Positions 1 through 6,040 of a stretch of 6,040 nucleotides of DNA are shown piece by piece. The notes beneath the pieces are model-generated. The model saw nothing but the letters and a program-made list of their open reading frames with translations. It had not been told where the DNA came from and ran no database searches. This stretch comes from Tumulicola sp039922955 (GTDB lineage Bacteria; Vulcanimicrobiota; Vulcanimicrobiia; Vulcanimicrobiales; Vulcanimicrobiaceae), in assembly GCA_039922955.1 (NCBI GenBank), contig JBDTDR010000114.1:1-6040 (forward strand). Direction: 5' to 3'. The translations under genes and the position numbers were made by a program. Position 1 is the stretch's first letter, and the number at the start of each line of letters is the position of its first letter.

Positions 1-1025
1 ACGTCGAAGCGATTCGGCACGATCCGACCGACCGCGAGCTGCCCGCGGTCGACGTCGAACGGCTGTTTCCACGGATCCTCGCCCATCGCGACGTGTGTTC
101 GCGCGAGCCGCTCTACCGGCGCTACGACTGGGTCGTCCGGGGCGCGACGGTGCTGGCCCGCGGCGCGGCCGACGCCGGCGTGCTGGCGCCGATTCCCGGC
201 TCGACCCTCGGGGTCGCGCTCGGCGTTGCCGGAAACCCGCGGTACGGGCGGATCGATGCAAAGTACGCCGGCGAGTTGGCCGTACTCGAAGCGGTTCGGC
301 GCGTAATCGCAGTCGGCGCGCGGCCGATTGGATTGACCGACTGCCTGAACTTCGGTAACCCGCGCAAGCCCGACCAATACGGCGCCGCGATTGCTTCGAT
401 CGACGGTTTAGGTCGCGCGGCACGCGAGCTGGGGTTAGCGTTCGTTTCTGGAAACGTCAGCCTCTACAACGAATCGAAAGCCGGTGAGGCCATTCCCGCG
501 TCGCCGATCGTAGCCTGCGTCGGCGCGCTCGATGACGTGGCGGGGGTCGTGACGCCGGGGTTGAAACGTGCGGGTTCGGCGCTGCTGTGGGTGGGAAGCC
601 GCGAACTCGCCATCGGCGGCTCGGTGCTGGCCGAGGTACTCGGCATCCAGGCGCCCCCGCCGGCAATTTCGTACGATTCGGAACGAACCGCGATCGCGAT
701 CGTCGAGAAAGCAATTTCCGCGGGCGTACTGCTGTCGTGCCGGGTCGTTTCCGATGGCGGGATGTTGACGGCACTGGCGCGCCTGGCGTTCGACGCGCGG
801 CGCGCCGGGCGCCGGCTGGGAGCGGAACTCGATTTCGGCAATCCATTTTGCGAAGCGGGCGGTTTTCTGTGCGAAGTCAGCGACGATCGGCGGCTCGACG
901 TTTCGGGGATTCTCAAGGTCGGTTCCACGATCGGCGAACCGCGCTTGATCGTGAACGGAACGGCTTTCGACGTCGCAGCGCTCTACGAGACCTGGTCGAA
1001 GCCGCTTGAGGAGATCTATCCGTGA
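1..1025 (+). CDS. purL: Phosphoribosylformylglycinamidine synthase subunit PurL (FGAM synthetase large subunit), C-terminal part
   Basis: This is the 3' part of purL. The open frame runs in from the left edge (first full codon at 3) and gives 340 codons before TGA at 1023-1025. A GTG at 93 lies inside the gene and is not its start. PurL uses ATP and ammonia delivered from PurQ to convert FGAR to FGAM in the cytoplasm. Typical PurL motifs are visible: SREPLYRRYDWV near 99-134, NPRY near 231, the block DCLNFGNP from 339, SGNVSLYNES at 447-476, and SDGGM in the second half (about 750). Small-type PurL is usually a little over 700 residues, so roughly the last half is present. The stop directly before purQ shows that the glutaminase is not fused, as expected for the small PurL type that needs PurQ and PurS partners. 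The stop overlaps the purQ start by 4 nt, implying translational coupling. The family call is secure; the N-terminal half cannot be judged. Confidence 0.95.
   Translation, partial: VEAIRHDPTDRELPAVDVERLFPRILAHRDVCSREPLYRRYDWVVRGATVLARGAADAGVLAPIPGSTLGVALGVAGNPRYGRIDAKYAGELAVLEAVRRVIAVGARPIGLTDCLNFGNPRKPDQYGAAIASIDGLGRAARELGLAFVSGNVSLYNESKAGEAIPASPIVACVGALDDVAGVVTPGLKRAGSALLWVGSRELAIGGSVLAEVLGIQAPPPAISYDSERTAIAIVEKAISAGVLLSCRVVSDGGMLTALARLAFDARRAGRRLGAELDFGNPFCEAGGFLCEVSDDRRLDVSGILKVGSTIGEPRLIVNGTAFDVAALYETWSKPLEEIYP
1008..1013 (+). promoter_or_regulatory. Ribosome binding site for purQ (GAGGAG)
   Basis: GAGGAG lies inside the last codons of purL, 8 nt upstream of the GTG at 1022. It supports the GTG as the real purQ start, as do the PurQ-like N-terminus (IAVLVFPGTNSE) and the GTGA overlap with the purL stop. 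Confidence 0.7.
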
Positions 1026-1795
1026 GCGACGCGCGCATCGCCGTGCTGGTCTTTCCGGGGACGAACTCCGAGAACGAAACGCTGCGCCTGCTGCACGACT
1101 GCGGCGGCGCGGCCGAACTGGTGCACTGGTCGCGCGGGGAGACGCTCGACGCGTACGGCGCGTACGTGCTCCCCGGCGGCTTCGCCTACGAAGACCGGAT
1201 TCGTGCCGGCGCGATTCCGGCCCACGACCGCATGATGGATTTTGTGATCGAGGGCGCGCTCGCGGGCAAGCTCGTGCTCGGCCTGTGCAACGGGGCGCAG
1301 ATTCTGCTGGAGGCGGGGCTCGTTCCGGGCACCGGCGCGGCGCGGCGGCCGACCGCGGCGTTCACCGACAACGGCCCGGTTCCGCATTTCGTCTGCCGTC
1401 ACGTGTACATGAAGCTCGCGATCGAGCCGGCGCGTTGCGCCATTACGGCGTCGCTCCCGAGCGACGCGCTGATTCCGTCGTATGCCGCACATGCCGAAGG
1501 GCGCTTGGCGGCTCCCGACGAGCACCTCGACGAGATCGTCGCGGGCGGCCACCTCGCCTTCGTCTACGCGCAAGCCGACGGCACCGTCGACGCGGCGGCG
1601 ATTCCCAACGGCTCCGCGCTCGGGTGCGCGGGGTTGGTGAACCGGGACGGCAACGTGCTCGCGATCATGCCGCACCCCGAACGCGACGCGTGGAACTTCA
1701 ACCATCTCGAGCGCCGGGAAGGCGCCGGGGTCCTCGCACCATCGGGCGGGTCGGTGCTGTTTCGCAGCTTCGTAGATGCGGTCAACTGCCGATGA
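1022..1795 (+). CDS. purQ: Phosphoribosylformylglycinamidine synthase subunit PurQ (glutaminase)
   Basis: A 257-residue class I glutamine amidotransferase that hydrolyses glutamine and passes ammonia to PurL for FGAM formation. Visible motifs, in order: N-terminal VLVFPGTNSE (8-17), PGGFAYEDRIRAGAI (51-65) forming the oxyanion region, nucleophile elbow GLCNGAQ with Cys89, and MPHPER near the C-terminus with His218 and Glu220 completing the triad. The length matches stand-alone bacterial and archaeal PurQ (about 220-260). Start: GTG at 1022, overlapping the purL stop (GTGA), with GAGGAG 8 nt upstream. The stop TGA at 1793-1795 overlaps the next gene's ATG (ATGA). The order purL-purQ differs from the common purS-purQ-purL order. 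All catalytic residues are present, so it should be active. Confidence 0.96.
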   Translation: MSDARIAVLVFPGTNSENETLRLLHDCGGAAELVHWSRGETLDAYGAYVLPGGFAYEDRIRAGAIPAHDRMMDFVIEGALAGKLVLGLCNGAQILLEAGLVPGTGAARRPTAAFTDNGPVPHFVCRHVYMKLAIEPARCAITASLPSDALIPSYAAHAEGRLAAPDEHLDEIVAGGHLAFVYAQADGTVDAAAIPNGSALGCAGLVNRDGNVLAIMPHPERDAWNFNHLERREGAGVLAPSGGSVLFRSFVDAVNCR

Positions 1796-2235
1796 CGGCG
1801 CGCGTAGTGGCCATCGGTCTGAAGATTCCCGATAACGAGGCCTACACCGCGGCGGCCGCGCTGCGGCGCATGGGTCTCGATGTGGATGCCGTGGAGCGCA
1901 GCGAAATCTGGAGCCTGGACGACGCCGGCGACGCGGCGACGTTTCCCGGCCGGGTGCGCGCGAACGAGGCGATCTTCAACCCGAACAAGCACCGCCTTAC
2001 GGTTCTCGATTTGCCCGCGCCGCGATCCGGCGAAGCCTGGATCGCCAAAGCCGGCGCGCGCGACGAGGTGCGCGAGCACTTGGGAGGCAAAGGCATTGCC
2101 GGCGTTGCGCGTGCGCGCCGTTACGTTGGCTGGCGCCTGCTCGGCCGAAGCGGCAGCCCCGTGGCGCGCGAGACGCTCGTCGCGGCCGTCGAACGCCTGC
2201 TCTGCAATCCTGCCATTGAGAAAGCAACCTACTAA
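1792..2235 (+). CDS. PurS-like protein with an enlarged middle region (putative FGAM synthetase subunit)
   Basis: A 147-residue protein starting at ATG 1792, which overlaps the purQ stop (ATGA). Translation is probably coupled to purQ, and no clear Shine-Dalgarno is seen. PurS is a small protein of about 80 residues that bridges PurL and PurQ in the FGAM synthetase complex. The two ends here fit that fold. Residues 3-40 (ARVVAIGLKIPDNEAY...LRRMGLDVDAVERSEIW) look like the first strand, helix and second strand of PurS. Residues 127-147 (ETLVAAVERLLCNPAIEKAT) match the closing helix and strand, where PurS usually reads like CEKLLANPVIEDY. Between them are about 70 residues (roughly 50-122), including RVRANEAIFNPNKHRLTVLD and a basic stretch, that ordinary PurS lacks. 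The position after purL and purQ supports a role in the same complex. The assignment rests on remembered motifs, and a normal purS could also lie upstream of the window. The other possibility is an unrelated operon protein that resembles PurS only at its ends. Confidence 0.6.
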   Translation: MTARVVAIGLKIPDNEAYTAAAALRRMGLDVDAVERSEIWSLDDAGDAATFPGRVRANEAIFNPNKHRLTVLDLPAPRSGEAWIAKAGARDEVREHLGGKGIAGVARARRYVGWRLLGRSGSPVARETLVAAVERLLCNPAIEKATY

Positions 2236-2239
2236 CAAC

Positions 2240-3262
2240 ATGAACCGCCCGTATACGATCGCGACGCTCGGCTCGCATTCGGCGCTGCAAATTCTCAAGG
2301 GCGCGCACGACGAAGGGTTTAAGACGCTCGCGATTTCGAATCGAGACACCGAACGGTTGTACCGATCGTTTGCGTTCGTGGACGAGATCATTACGCTCAA
2401 CAACTACTCCGAGTTCATGAGCCGCGTTGACGAGCTGTCGACTCGGAAGGTCATCATCGTGCCGCATGGATCGTTCGTCGCGTACCTTTCGCTCGAAGAG
2501 CATAAGAAGATGACGATCCCATACTTCGGCAACAAAGCCGTGCTCGATTGGGAAGCCAGCCGCGAGCTGCAGCGCCAGTGGCTCTCGCGCGCCGGGCTCA
2601 CGCTTCCGCGCCAGTTCAAAAGCGGGGCCGAAATCGACCGCCCGGTGATCGTCAAGCTCTACGGGGCGGCCGGCGGCAAAGGCTACATGTTCATCCAGGA
2701 TGCCAACGACTTTGAGGTGCGCGCCGCCCACCTCAAAGAAGAGCACATCATTCAGGAATACATCATCGGCGTTCCACTCTACATCCATTACTTTTATTCC
2801 CCGCTGGAAAAGAAACTCGAAATCATGTCGATGGACCGCCGCTACGAGACTAACGTGGACTCGCTCGGGCGCATCCCGGCGGCCGCCCAAGGCAGCATGG
2901 ACGTGAGCCCGTCGTACGTGGTGGTCGGCAACCAGCCGGTGTCGCTGCGCGAGTCGCTGTTAGCCGAGGCCCTGCGGATGGGTGACAACCTCGTCAAGGT
3001 GAGCCAGGAGATTTGCGGCCCCAAGGGCCTGTTCGGAGCGTTTTGCATCGAGACGATCATCACGCCCGACATTCAGTTCTATGTCATGGAAGTCTCCGCG
3101 CGGATCGTCGCCGGCACGAATCTCTTCATTGACGGCTCGCCGTACTCGTATTTGAACTATTCCGAGCCGATGTCGACCGGACGCCGGATCGCTCGCGAAC
3201 TCAAAAATGCCCTGCTCACCAACAACCTTCGCGTCGTGTTGGATGACTCGAGCATACTTTAG
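2240..3262 (+). CDS. purP: Formate-dependent FAICAR synthetase PurP (AICAR ligase, ATP-grasp)
   Basis: A 340-residue protein closely resembling archaeal PurP, which makes FAICAR from AICAR, formate and ATP in the penultimate step to IMP. N-terminal part (DUF1246-like): TLGSHSALQILKGA (9-22), VPHGSF (74-79) and PYFGNKAVLDWE (94-105). The ATP-grasp part has VIVK-YGAAGGKGYM (136-150) with its glycine-rich loop, IIQEYIIGVP (170-179) and HYFYSP (183-188). The C-terminal part (DUF1297-like) has MDRRYETNVD (198-207), GNQPVSLRESLL (230-241) and MEVSARIVAGTN (283-294), where Glu284 is a likely metal ligand. The pattern is nearer to Pyrococcus-type PurP than to a generic ATP-grasp enzyme. Start: ATG 2240, 4 nt after the previous stop; upstream in-frame sequence lies in another gene, and this start gives the family N-terminus. 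No strong Shine-Dalgarno is visible. The 3' end overlaps the next gene by 20 nt. All motifs I recognise are intact, so it is probably active. Most bacteria use PurH for this step. Confidence 0.92.
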   Translation: MNRPYTIATLGSHSALQILKGAHDEGFKTLAISNRDTERLYRSFAFVDEIITLNNYSEFMSRVDELSTRKVIIVPHGSFVAYLSLEEHKKMTIPYFGNKAVLDWEASRELQRQWLSRAGLTLPRQFKSGAEIDRPVIVKLYGAAGGKGYMFIQDANDFEVRAAHLKEEHIIQEYIIGVPLYIHYFYSPLEKKLEIMSMDRRYETNVDSLGRIPAAAQGSMDVSPSYVVVGNQPVSLRESLLAEALRMGDNLVKVSQEICGPKGLFGAFCIETIITPDIQFYVMEVSARIVAGTNLFIDGSPYSYLNYSEPMSTGRRIARELKNALLTNNLRVVLDDSSIL

Positions 3263-4376
3263 GAACCCGGTCCTCGCGGCGTTGCTGGCGGCGATAGCCG
3301 TCGTCGCGGTGCCGTCGGCGGCGCGAGCCACGTTGGTGGCCGATCCGGCGGTGCTGTATGCGCAGATGAAGGACGCGTATGCGAAGGGCAGCGCGAGCGG
3401 CTGGAACTTTCGCTCGCAGGAATACTATCTTTCAACCATCTTCAACGCCGGGCGAGCCTACTCGCTGCAGTATCCCGGGGACGCCGCGTACGGAGAACTT
3501 GCCGGGCTAACCGTGCAGATCGGCAGCGGTCTGCACTATAACCCCTTGATCAATCACGATGCCGCTGCCTGGTGGGTACGCGAAGCCGGCGAGTGGGTGA
3601 CGAAACACTCCGAGGACACGACCTTGATCGGGCAGGCCGGAGGGATGCTGGAACGAGTGAACTCCGAAGACGATCCCGAGAAACTGGCTCGCCTTGCCGA
3701 TCAGGACGCAGCCGCCAATCTGCAGGCGTATCCGCGCGACGTGGACGCGCTGCTGGCGCAGGTCGAAGCAAACTGGCGCGGATGGCTGCTGACGCACGAC
3801 CCGGCCTGGCGCACGCTGGCGCTGCAGCGGGCCGCGGCGCCAAATTTTCCGATCGCGCATTTGCCGACCACGTGGGGCAACGAGCTCATCAACGCGGCCG
3901 GTTCCGCCGTGCCCGGCCGGGACGAGTTCACGGCGGGCGACGCGCACAACGCCGCGATCTTCATGACCCGGCTCAAAGCGGTCGCGCCGCTGCGCGTCAT
4001 TGCGACCGTCACCGCGATACCGCACGAAGCGTACATGACGACGCTGGCGCCGGCCGACGAGTACTTCGGGCGCATGGGCATGTCGATTCTCGGGATCGAG
4101 AACCAGCTCAAGCGCATCAACTACATGCTCGACTATAACTACGGCAACCGTGAGAGCGGCGAGACCGTGCTGGTGGCGGAGTCCATCGACGACATGCACA
4201 AAGTCTACCCGCGCGATCGCGATTTGCCGATGCTGCTGTACTGGTGCTACACGACCCTGCAGCGCATGGACGCTGCCGACGCCCGGCAAGCGGCCTCACG
4301 TCTGCGCGCGATTCTGACGGTCGAATATCAGGATACCCCGCAGGCTCGCAAACTCCTGACGCCAGCAGCATCGTGA
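3243..4376 (+). CDS. Exported, mainly helical protein of unknown function
   Basis: I do not recognise this family. The 377-residue protein is read from ATG 3243, which lies inside the 3' end of purP (20-nt overlap). The frame also has an earlier possible start at 3207, but 3243 is preferred because it places a classical signal peptide at the N-terminus. That peptide has a basic start (MTRAYFRN), a hydrophobic core (about 9-24) and an ARA site (27-29), with cleavage expected after Ala29. The product should therefore be secreted or periplasmic. No lipobox and no further membrane segment are seen. The mature part is rich in Ala, aromatic and charged residues and looks mostly helical. The last 50 residues (about 325-374, ending near TPQARKLL) resemble a TPR-type helical tail. 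A central stretch (about 230-300) contains Met-rich and Tyr-rich segments. The only cysteine is Cys335. Enzyme motifs were not found. It sits between two purP-family genes with almost no spacing, so it is co-expressed with purine genes, but this does not show that it acts in that pathway. Confidence 0.8.
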   Translation: MTRAYFRNPVLAALLAAIAVVAVPSAARATLVADPAVLYAQMKDAYAKGSASGWNFRSQEYYLSTIFNAGRAYSLQYPGDAAYGELAGLTVQIGSGLHYNPLINHDAAAWWVREAGEWVTKHSEDTTLIGQAGGMLERVNSEDDPEKLARLADQDAAANLQAYPRDVDALLAQVEANWRGWLLTHDPAWRTLALQRAAAPNFPIAHLPTTWGNELINAAGSAVPGRDEFTAGDAHNAAIFMTRLKAVAPLRVIATVTAIPHEAYMTTLAPADEYFGRMGMSILGIENQLKRINYMLDYNYGNRESGETVLVAESIDDMHKVYPRDRDLPMLLYWCYTTLQRMDAADARQAASRLRAILTVEYQDTPQARKLLTPAAS

Positions 4377-4389
4377 TGGAATCCGCCGC

Positions 4390-5529
4390 GTGAAAGCGTA
4401 CGTCTCGCGAGCCCTGGCGTCGTACGACCGCTCGCATCTAACGGTCTGCTCGATCGGCAGCCATTCGGCGCTGGACGTCGCCTATGGCGCGCGGACCCAG
4501 GGTTTGCGCAATCTGGTGGTTACCGCCAAAGGGCGCGAGCGCACGTACGCCGAGCATTTCATCCGGCGCGAATCGCCGGGCCCGGCGCGCGGCTGCGTTG
4601 ACGCCGTGCTCGAGCTCGCCGCCTTTCCCGACATCCTGCGCGACGACGTGCAGCGGCGGCTGTTGGCCGAGAACGTCATTTTCGTTGCGAACCGGTCGTT
4701 CGAGGTGTACCTGCGCCAGCAGTACGCCTACGACGAGATCGAAAGCCGAATGCTGGTTCCGTTTTTCGGGAACCGGCATTTGCTACGCGCCGAGGAGCGC
4801 GACGAGCCCGACAATCAGTACGCGCTGTTGGAACGCGCCGGGGTTCGGTATCCGCGGCGGTTTGCGTCGCCCAGCGAGATCGACCGGCTGGTCATGGTCA
4901 AAGCGCCGCACGCGGCGGTGAGCTTCGAACGGGCGTTCTTCCTGGTTTCGTCGCCGCCGGAATATGCGGCGGTGTCCGATCGCTTGTTGAAGGAAGGCAT
5001 GCTGACGGAGGAGGGCCTGGGCGGCGCGGTGATCGAGGAATACGTGCTCGGCCCCTCGGTCAACCTAAACTTTTTTTATTCGCCGGTTTTGGGCGAACTC
5101 GAGCTGAGCGGAACCGATACGCGCCGGCAAACCAATCTCGAAGGCTTTCGCAACGTGCCGCCGGCGGCGCTGAACGCGCTGCGCGACGTGCCGATGCGGT
5201 TGGAGGAAGCGGGCCACATCGCCGCCACGCTGACGGAATCGATGCTGGAAGGGGCGTTCGCGATGGGCGAGCGCTTCGTAACGGCCGCGGCCGCCGCCAA
5301 TCCGCCGGGAGCGATCGGCCCGTTTGCGCTGCAGTGCATCATCGCTGCGGGGCCGCCCAAAGAGTTCGTGTGCTACGACGTTTCGCTGCGCATTCCGGGT
5401 TCGCCGGGGACGCGCTACACGCCGTACTCGGCCTATCGCTGGGGGCGCGACGTATCGGTCGGCGAGCGCATCGCGATGGAAATCGTGATGGCGCGTGACA
5501 CCAATCGCTTAGAAGACGTTTTAACCTAA
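4390..5529 (+). CDS. Divergent PurP-family protein (second PurP paralogue), function uncertain
   Basis: A 379-residue protein from GTG 4390 to TAA 5527-5529. It aligns by eye with PurP along its whole length: SIGSHSALDVAYGA (21-34), RSFEVY (102-107), VPFFGNRHLLRAEER (123-137), EEYVLG (216-221), NFFYSP (227-232), TDTRRQTNLEGF (242-253), GHIAATLTESML (275-286), GAIGPFALQ (307-315), YDVSLRIPGSPGT (329-341) and GERIAMEI (358-365). It differs from the first PurP at key places. The glycine-rich loop GAAGGKGY becomes HAAVSFERAF (174-183), VPHGSF becomes VANRSF (99-104), and the putative metal-binding Glu of MEVSAR becomes Asp330. The gene is intact and the changed blocks look well organised, matching my memory of a second archaeal PurP subgroup. 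This argues against decay. It may be a related ligase, a regulatory partner, or an enzyme of a neighbouring step such as IMP cyclisation; none of these is shown by the sequence. A weak GGA lies at 4378-4380. It begins 13 nt after the preceding gene. Confidence 0.85.
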   Translation: MKAYVSRALASYDRSHLTVCSIGSHSALDVAYGARTQGLRNLVVTAKGRERTYAEHFIRRESPGPARGCVDAVLELAAFPDILRDDVQRRLLAENVIFVANRSFEVYLRQQYAYDEIESRMLVPFFGNRHLLRAEERDEPDNQYALLERAGVRYPRRFASPSEIDRLVMVKAPHAAVSFERAFFLVSSPPEYAAVSDRLLKEGMLTEEGLGGAVIEEYVLGPSVNLNFFYSPVLGELELSGTDTRRQTNLEGFRNVPPAALNALRDVPMRLEEAGHIAATLTESMLEGAFAMGERFVTAAAAANPPGAIGPFALQCIIAAGPPKEFVCYDVSLRIPGSPGTRYTPYSAYRWGRDVSVGERIAMEIVMARDTNRLEDVLT

Positions 5530-5554
5530 GTACCAACAGTTCAGACTCACGCTT

Positions 5555-5559
5555 GGAGG
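5555..5559 (+). promoter_or_regulatory. Strong ribosome binding site for tpx (GGAGG)
   Basis: GGAGG sits 5 nt before the ATG at 5565, in the 35-nt gap after the second purP-like gene. It is the clearest Shine-Dalgarno in the window and fixes the tpx start. The short gap shows no hairpin with a T-run, so tpx could be read as part of the same transcript, though a promoter inside the preceding gene cannot be excluded. Confidence 0.8.
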
Positions 5560-5564
5560 CAGAT

Positions 5565-6040
5565 ATGACCGCGCAGAACGTACAGGAACGCACCGGAGCT
5601 GTGACGTTCAAGGGCACGCCGATGACGCTGCAGGGCCCGGCTCTGCGCGCCGGCGATCCGGCACCGGAGTTTCATCTCAGCGGCGGCGATCTCGCAGCCG
5701 TCACCCTCGACACACTGGTTGACGGCGGCAAACGGGCCGCGATGCTGATCGTGGTTCCATCGCTCGATACGAGCGTTTGCTCGCTCGAATCGCACAAGTT
5801 CAACCATCGCATCGGGGAGCTGCCCGCGGGAATCGGTGCGTGGGTGGTGAGCATGGATCTGCCGTTCGCGCAAGCGCGCTGGGCGAAAGCCGAGGAAGGC
5901 GAGGTCAAGCTGGGCATGCTGTCGGACTACCGCGACCGGAGTTTCGGACGGAACTACGGCGTGTTGATCGGCGAGCTTGGCCTGTTGGCGCGTGCCATCG
6001 TGGTGATCGGCAAGGATAAGACGATTTCGTACGTGCAGAT
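5565..6040 (+). CDS. tpx: Thiol peroxidase of the Tpx (atypical 2-Cys peroxiredoxin) family, 3'-truncated by the window
   Basis: The frame from ATG 5565 stays open to the right edge, giving 158 full codons; Tpx is usually about 165-170 residues, so only the last part is missing. Tpx reduces hydrogen peroxide and organic peroxides in the cytoplasm using thioredoxin. Visible features are FKGTPMTLQG (15-24), DPAPEFHL (31-38), the peroxidatic motif PSLDTSVC (65-72) with Thr69 and Cys72, SHKFN (76-80), MDLPFAQARW (97-106), SDYRDRSFG (120-128) and LLARAIVVI (140-148). The resolving cysteine expected after LPFAQxRW (Cys95 in E. coli Tpx) is Ala107 here, and Cys72 is the only cysteine seen. The N-terminus is about ten residues longer than in E. 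coli or Bacillus Tpx, but the GGAGG at 5555 supports this start. Family call firm; the recycling mechanism is probably altered. Confidence 0.93.
   Translation, partial: MTAQNVQERTGAVTFKGTPMTLQGPALRAGDPAPEFHLSGGDLAAVTLDTLVDGGKRAAMLIVVPSLDTSVCSLESHKFNHRIGELPAGIGAWVVSMDLPFAQARWAKAEEGEVKLGMLSDYRDRSFGRNYGVLIGELGLLARAIVVIGKDKTISYVQ

Noticed and set aside
1006..1791. Possible N-terminal extension of the PurS-like gene, in the same open frame as 1792-2235
   Set aside because: The extension overlaps purQ completely and is extremely Arg-rich; the ATG at 1792 with the ATGA overlap gives a protein that begins with a PurS-like strand.
1564..2403. Long minus-strand open frame (279 codons) opposite purQ and the PurS-like gene
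   Set aside because: It spans parts of three well-supported + strand genes, its translation resembles no family I know and has the Arg/Ser-rich look of an antisense shadow in GC-rich DNA.
1997..2890. Minus-strand open frame (297 codons) opposite purP
   Set aside because: It lies against the conserved PurP motifs and the end of the PurS-like gene; long antisense frames are common in DNA with this base bias.
3507..4289. Minus-strand open frame (260 codons) opposite the exported protein gene
   Set aside because: The + strand frame has a signal peptide, sensible composition and tight operon spacing; the minus frame has no recognisable motif or ribosome binding site support.
5071..5077. Run of seven T in the second purP-like gene, as a possible frameshift site
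   Set aside because: The frame reads straight through as the conserved NFFYSP motif and family similarity continues in the same frame on both sides.
5530..5564. Promoter, riboswitch or terminator in the gap before tpx
   Set aside because: Thirty-five nt is too short for a riboswitch; I see no -35/-10 pair and no hairpin followed by T residues, only the ribosome binding site.

Overview
This is a GC-rich, gene-dense window with every recognisable gene on the + strand. It looks like one purine-biosynthesis operon followed by the start of a thiol peroxidase gene. The GC-rich codons, GTG/ATG starts, short gene overlaps, a signal peptide, small-type PurL/PurQ and a Tpx-type peroxidase suggest a bacterium. 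The two PurP-family genes are unusual for that, because PurP (formate-dependent FAICAR synthetase) is best known from archaea. A deep-branching or uncultivated GC-rich phylum such as Eremiobacterota would fit, but the sequence alone does not prove it.

Layout: the C-terminal part of purL (1-1025, truncated by the window edge); purQ (1022-1795); a 147-residue protein whose two ends resemble PurS, with an extra middle segment (1792-2235); a PurP with intact family motifs (2240-3262); an exported, mostly helical protein of unknown function (3243-4376); a second, divergent PurP-family protein (4390-5529); and a 3'-truncated tpx (5565-6040). Gaps between genes are -4, -4, +4, -20, +13 and +35 nt. 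There is no room for an internal promoter or terminator before tpx, so the first six genes are very probably co-transcribed.

Function: PurL, PurQ and a PurS-type subunit form the FGAM synthetase complex (step 4 of de novo purine synthesis). PurP carries out the AICAR to FAICAR step using formate and ATP, in place of the transformylase half of PurH. The second PurP-like protein lacks the glycine-rich ATP-grasp loop but keeps a coherent set of other motifs, so it probably has a different or accessory role. The exported protein between the two purP genes is the least expected member.

The points most worth a second look are the paired divergent PurP paralogues in a bacterial-looking operon, the enlarged PurS-like protein placed after purQ, the exported protein embedded in the operon, and a Tpx without its usual resolving cysteine. 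No RNA gene, mobile element, CRISPR array or long repeat was seen.
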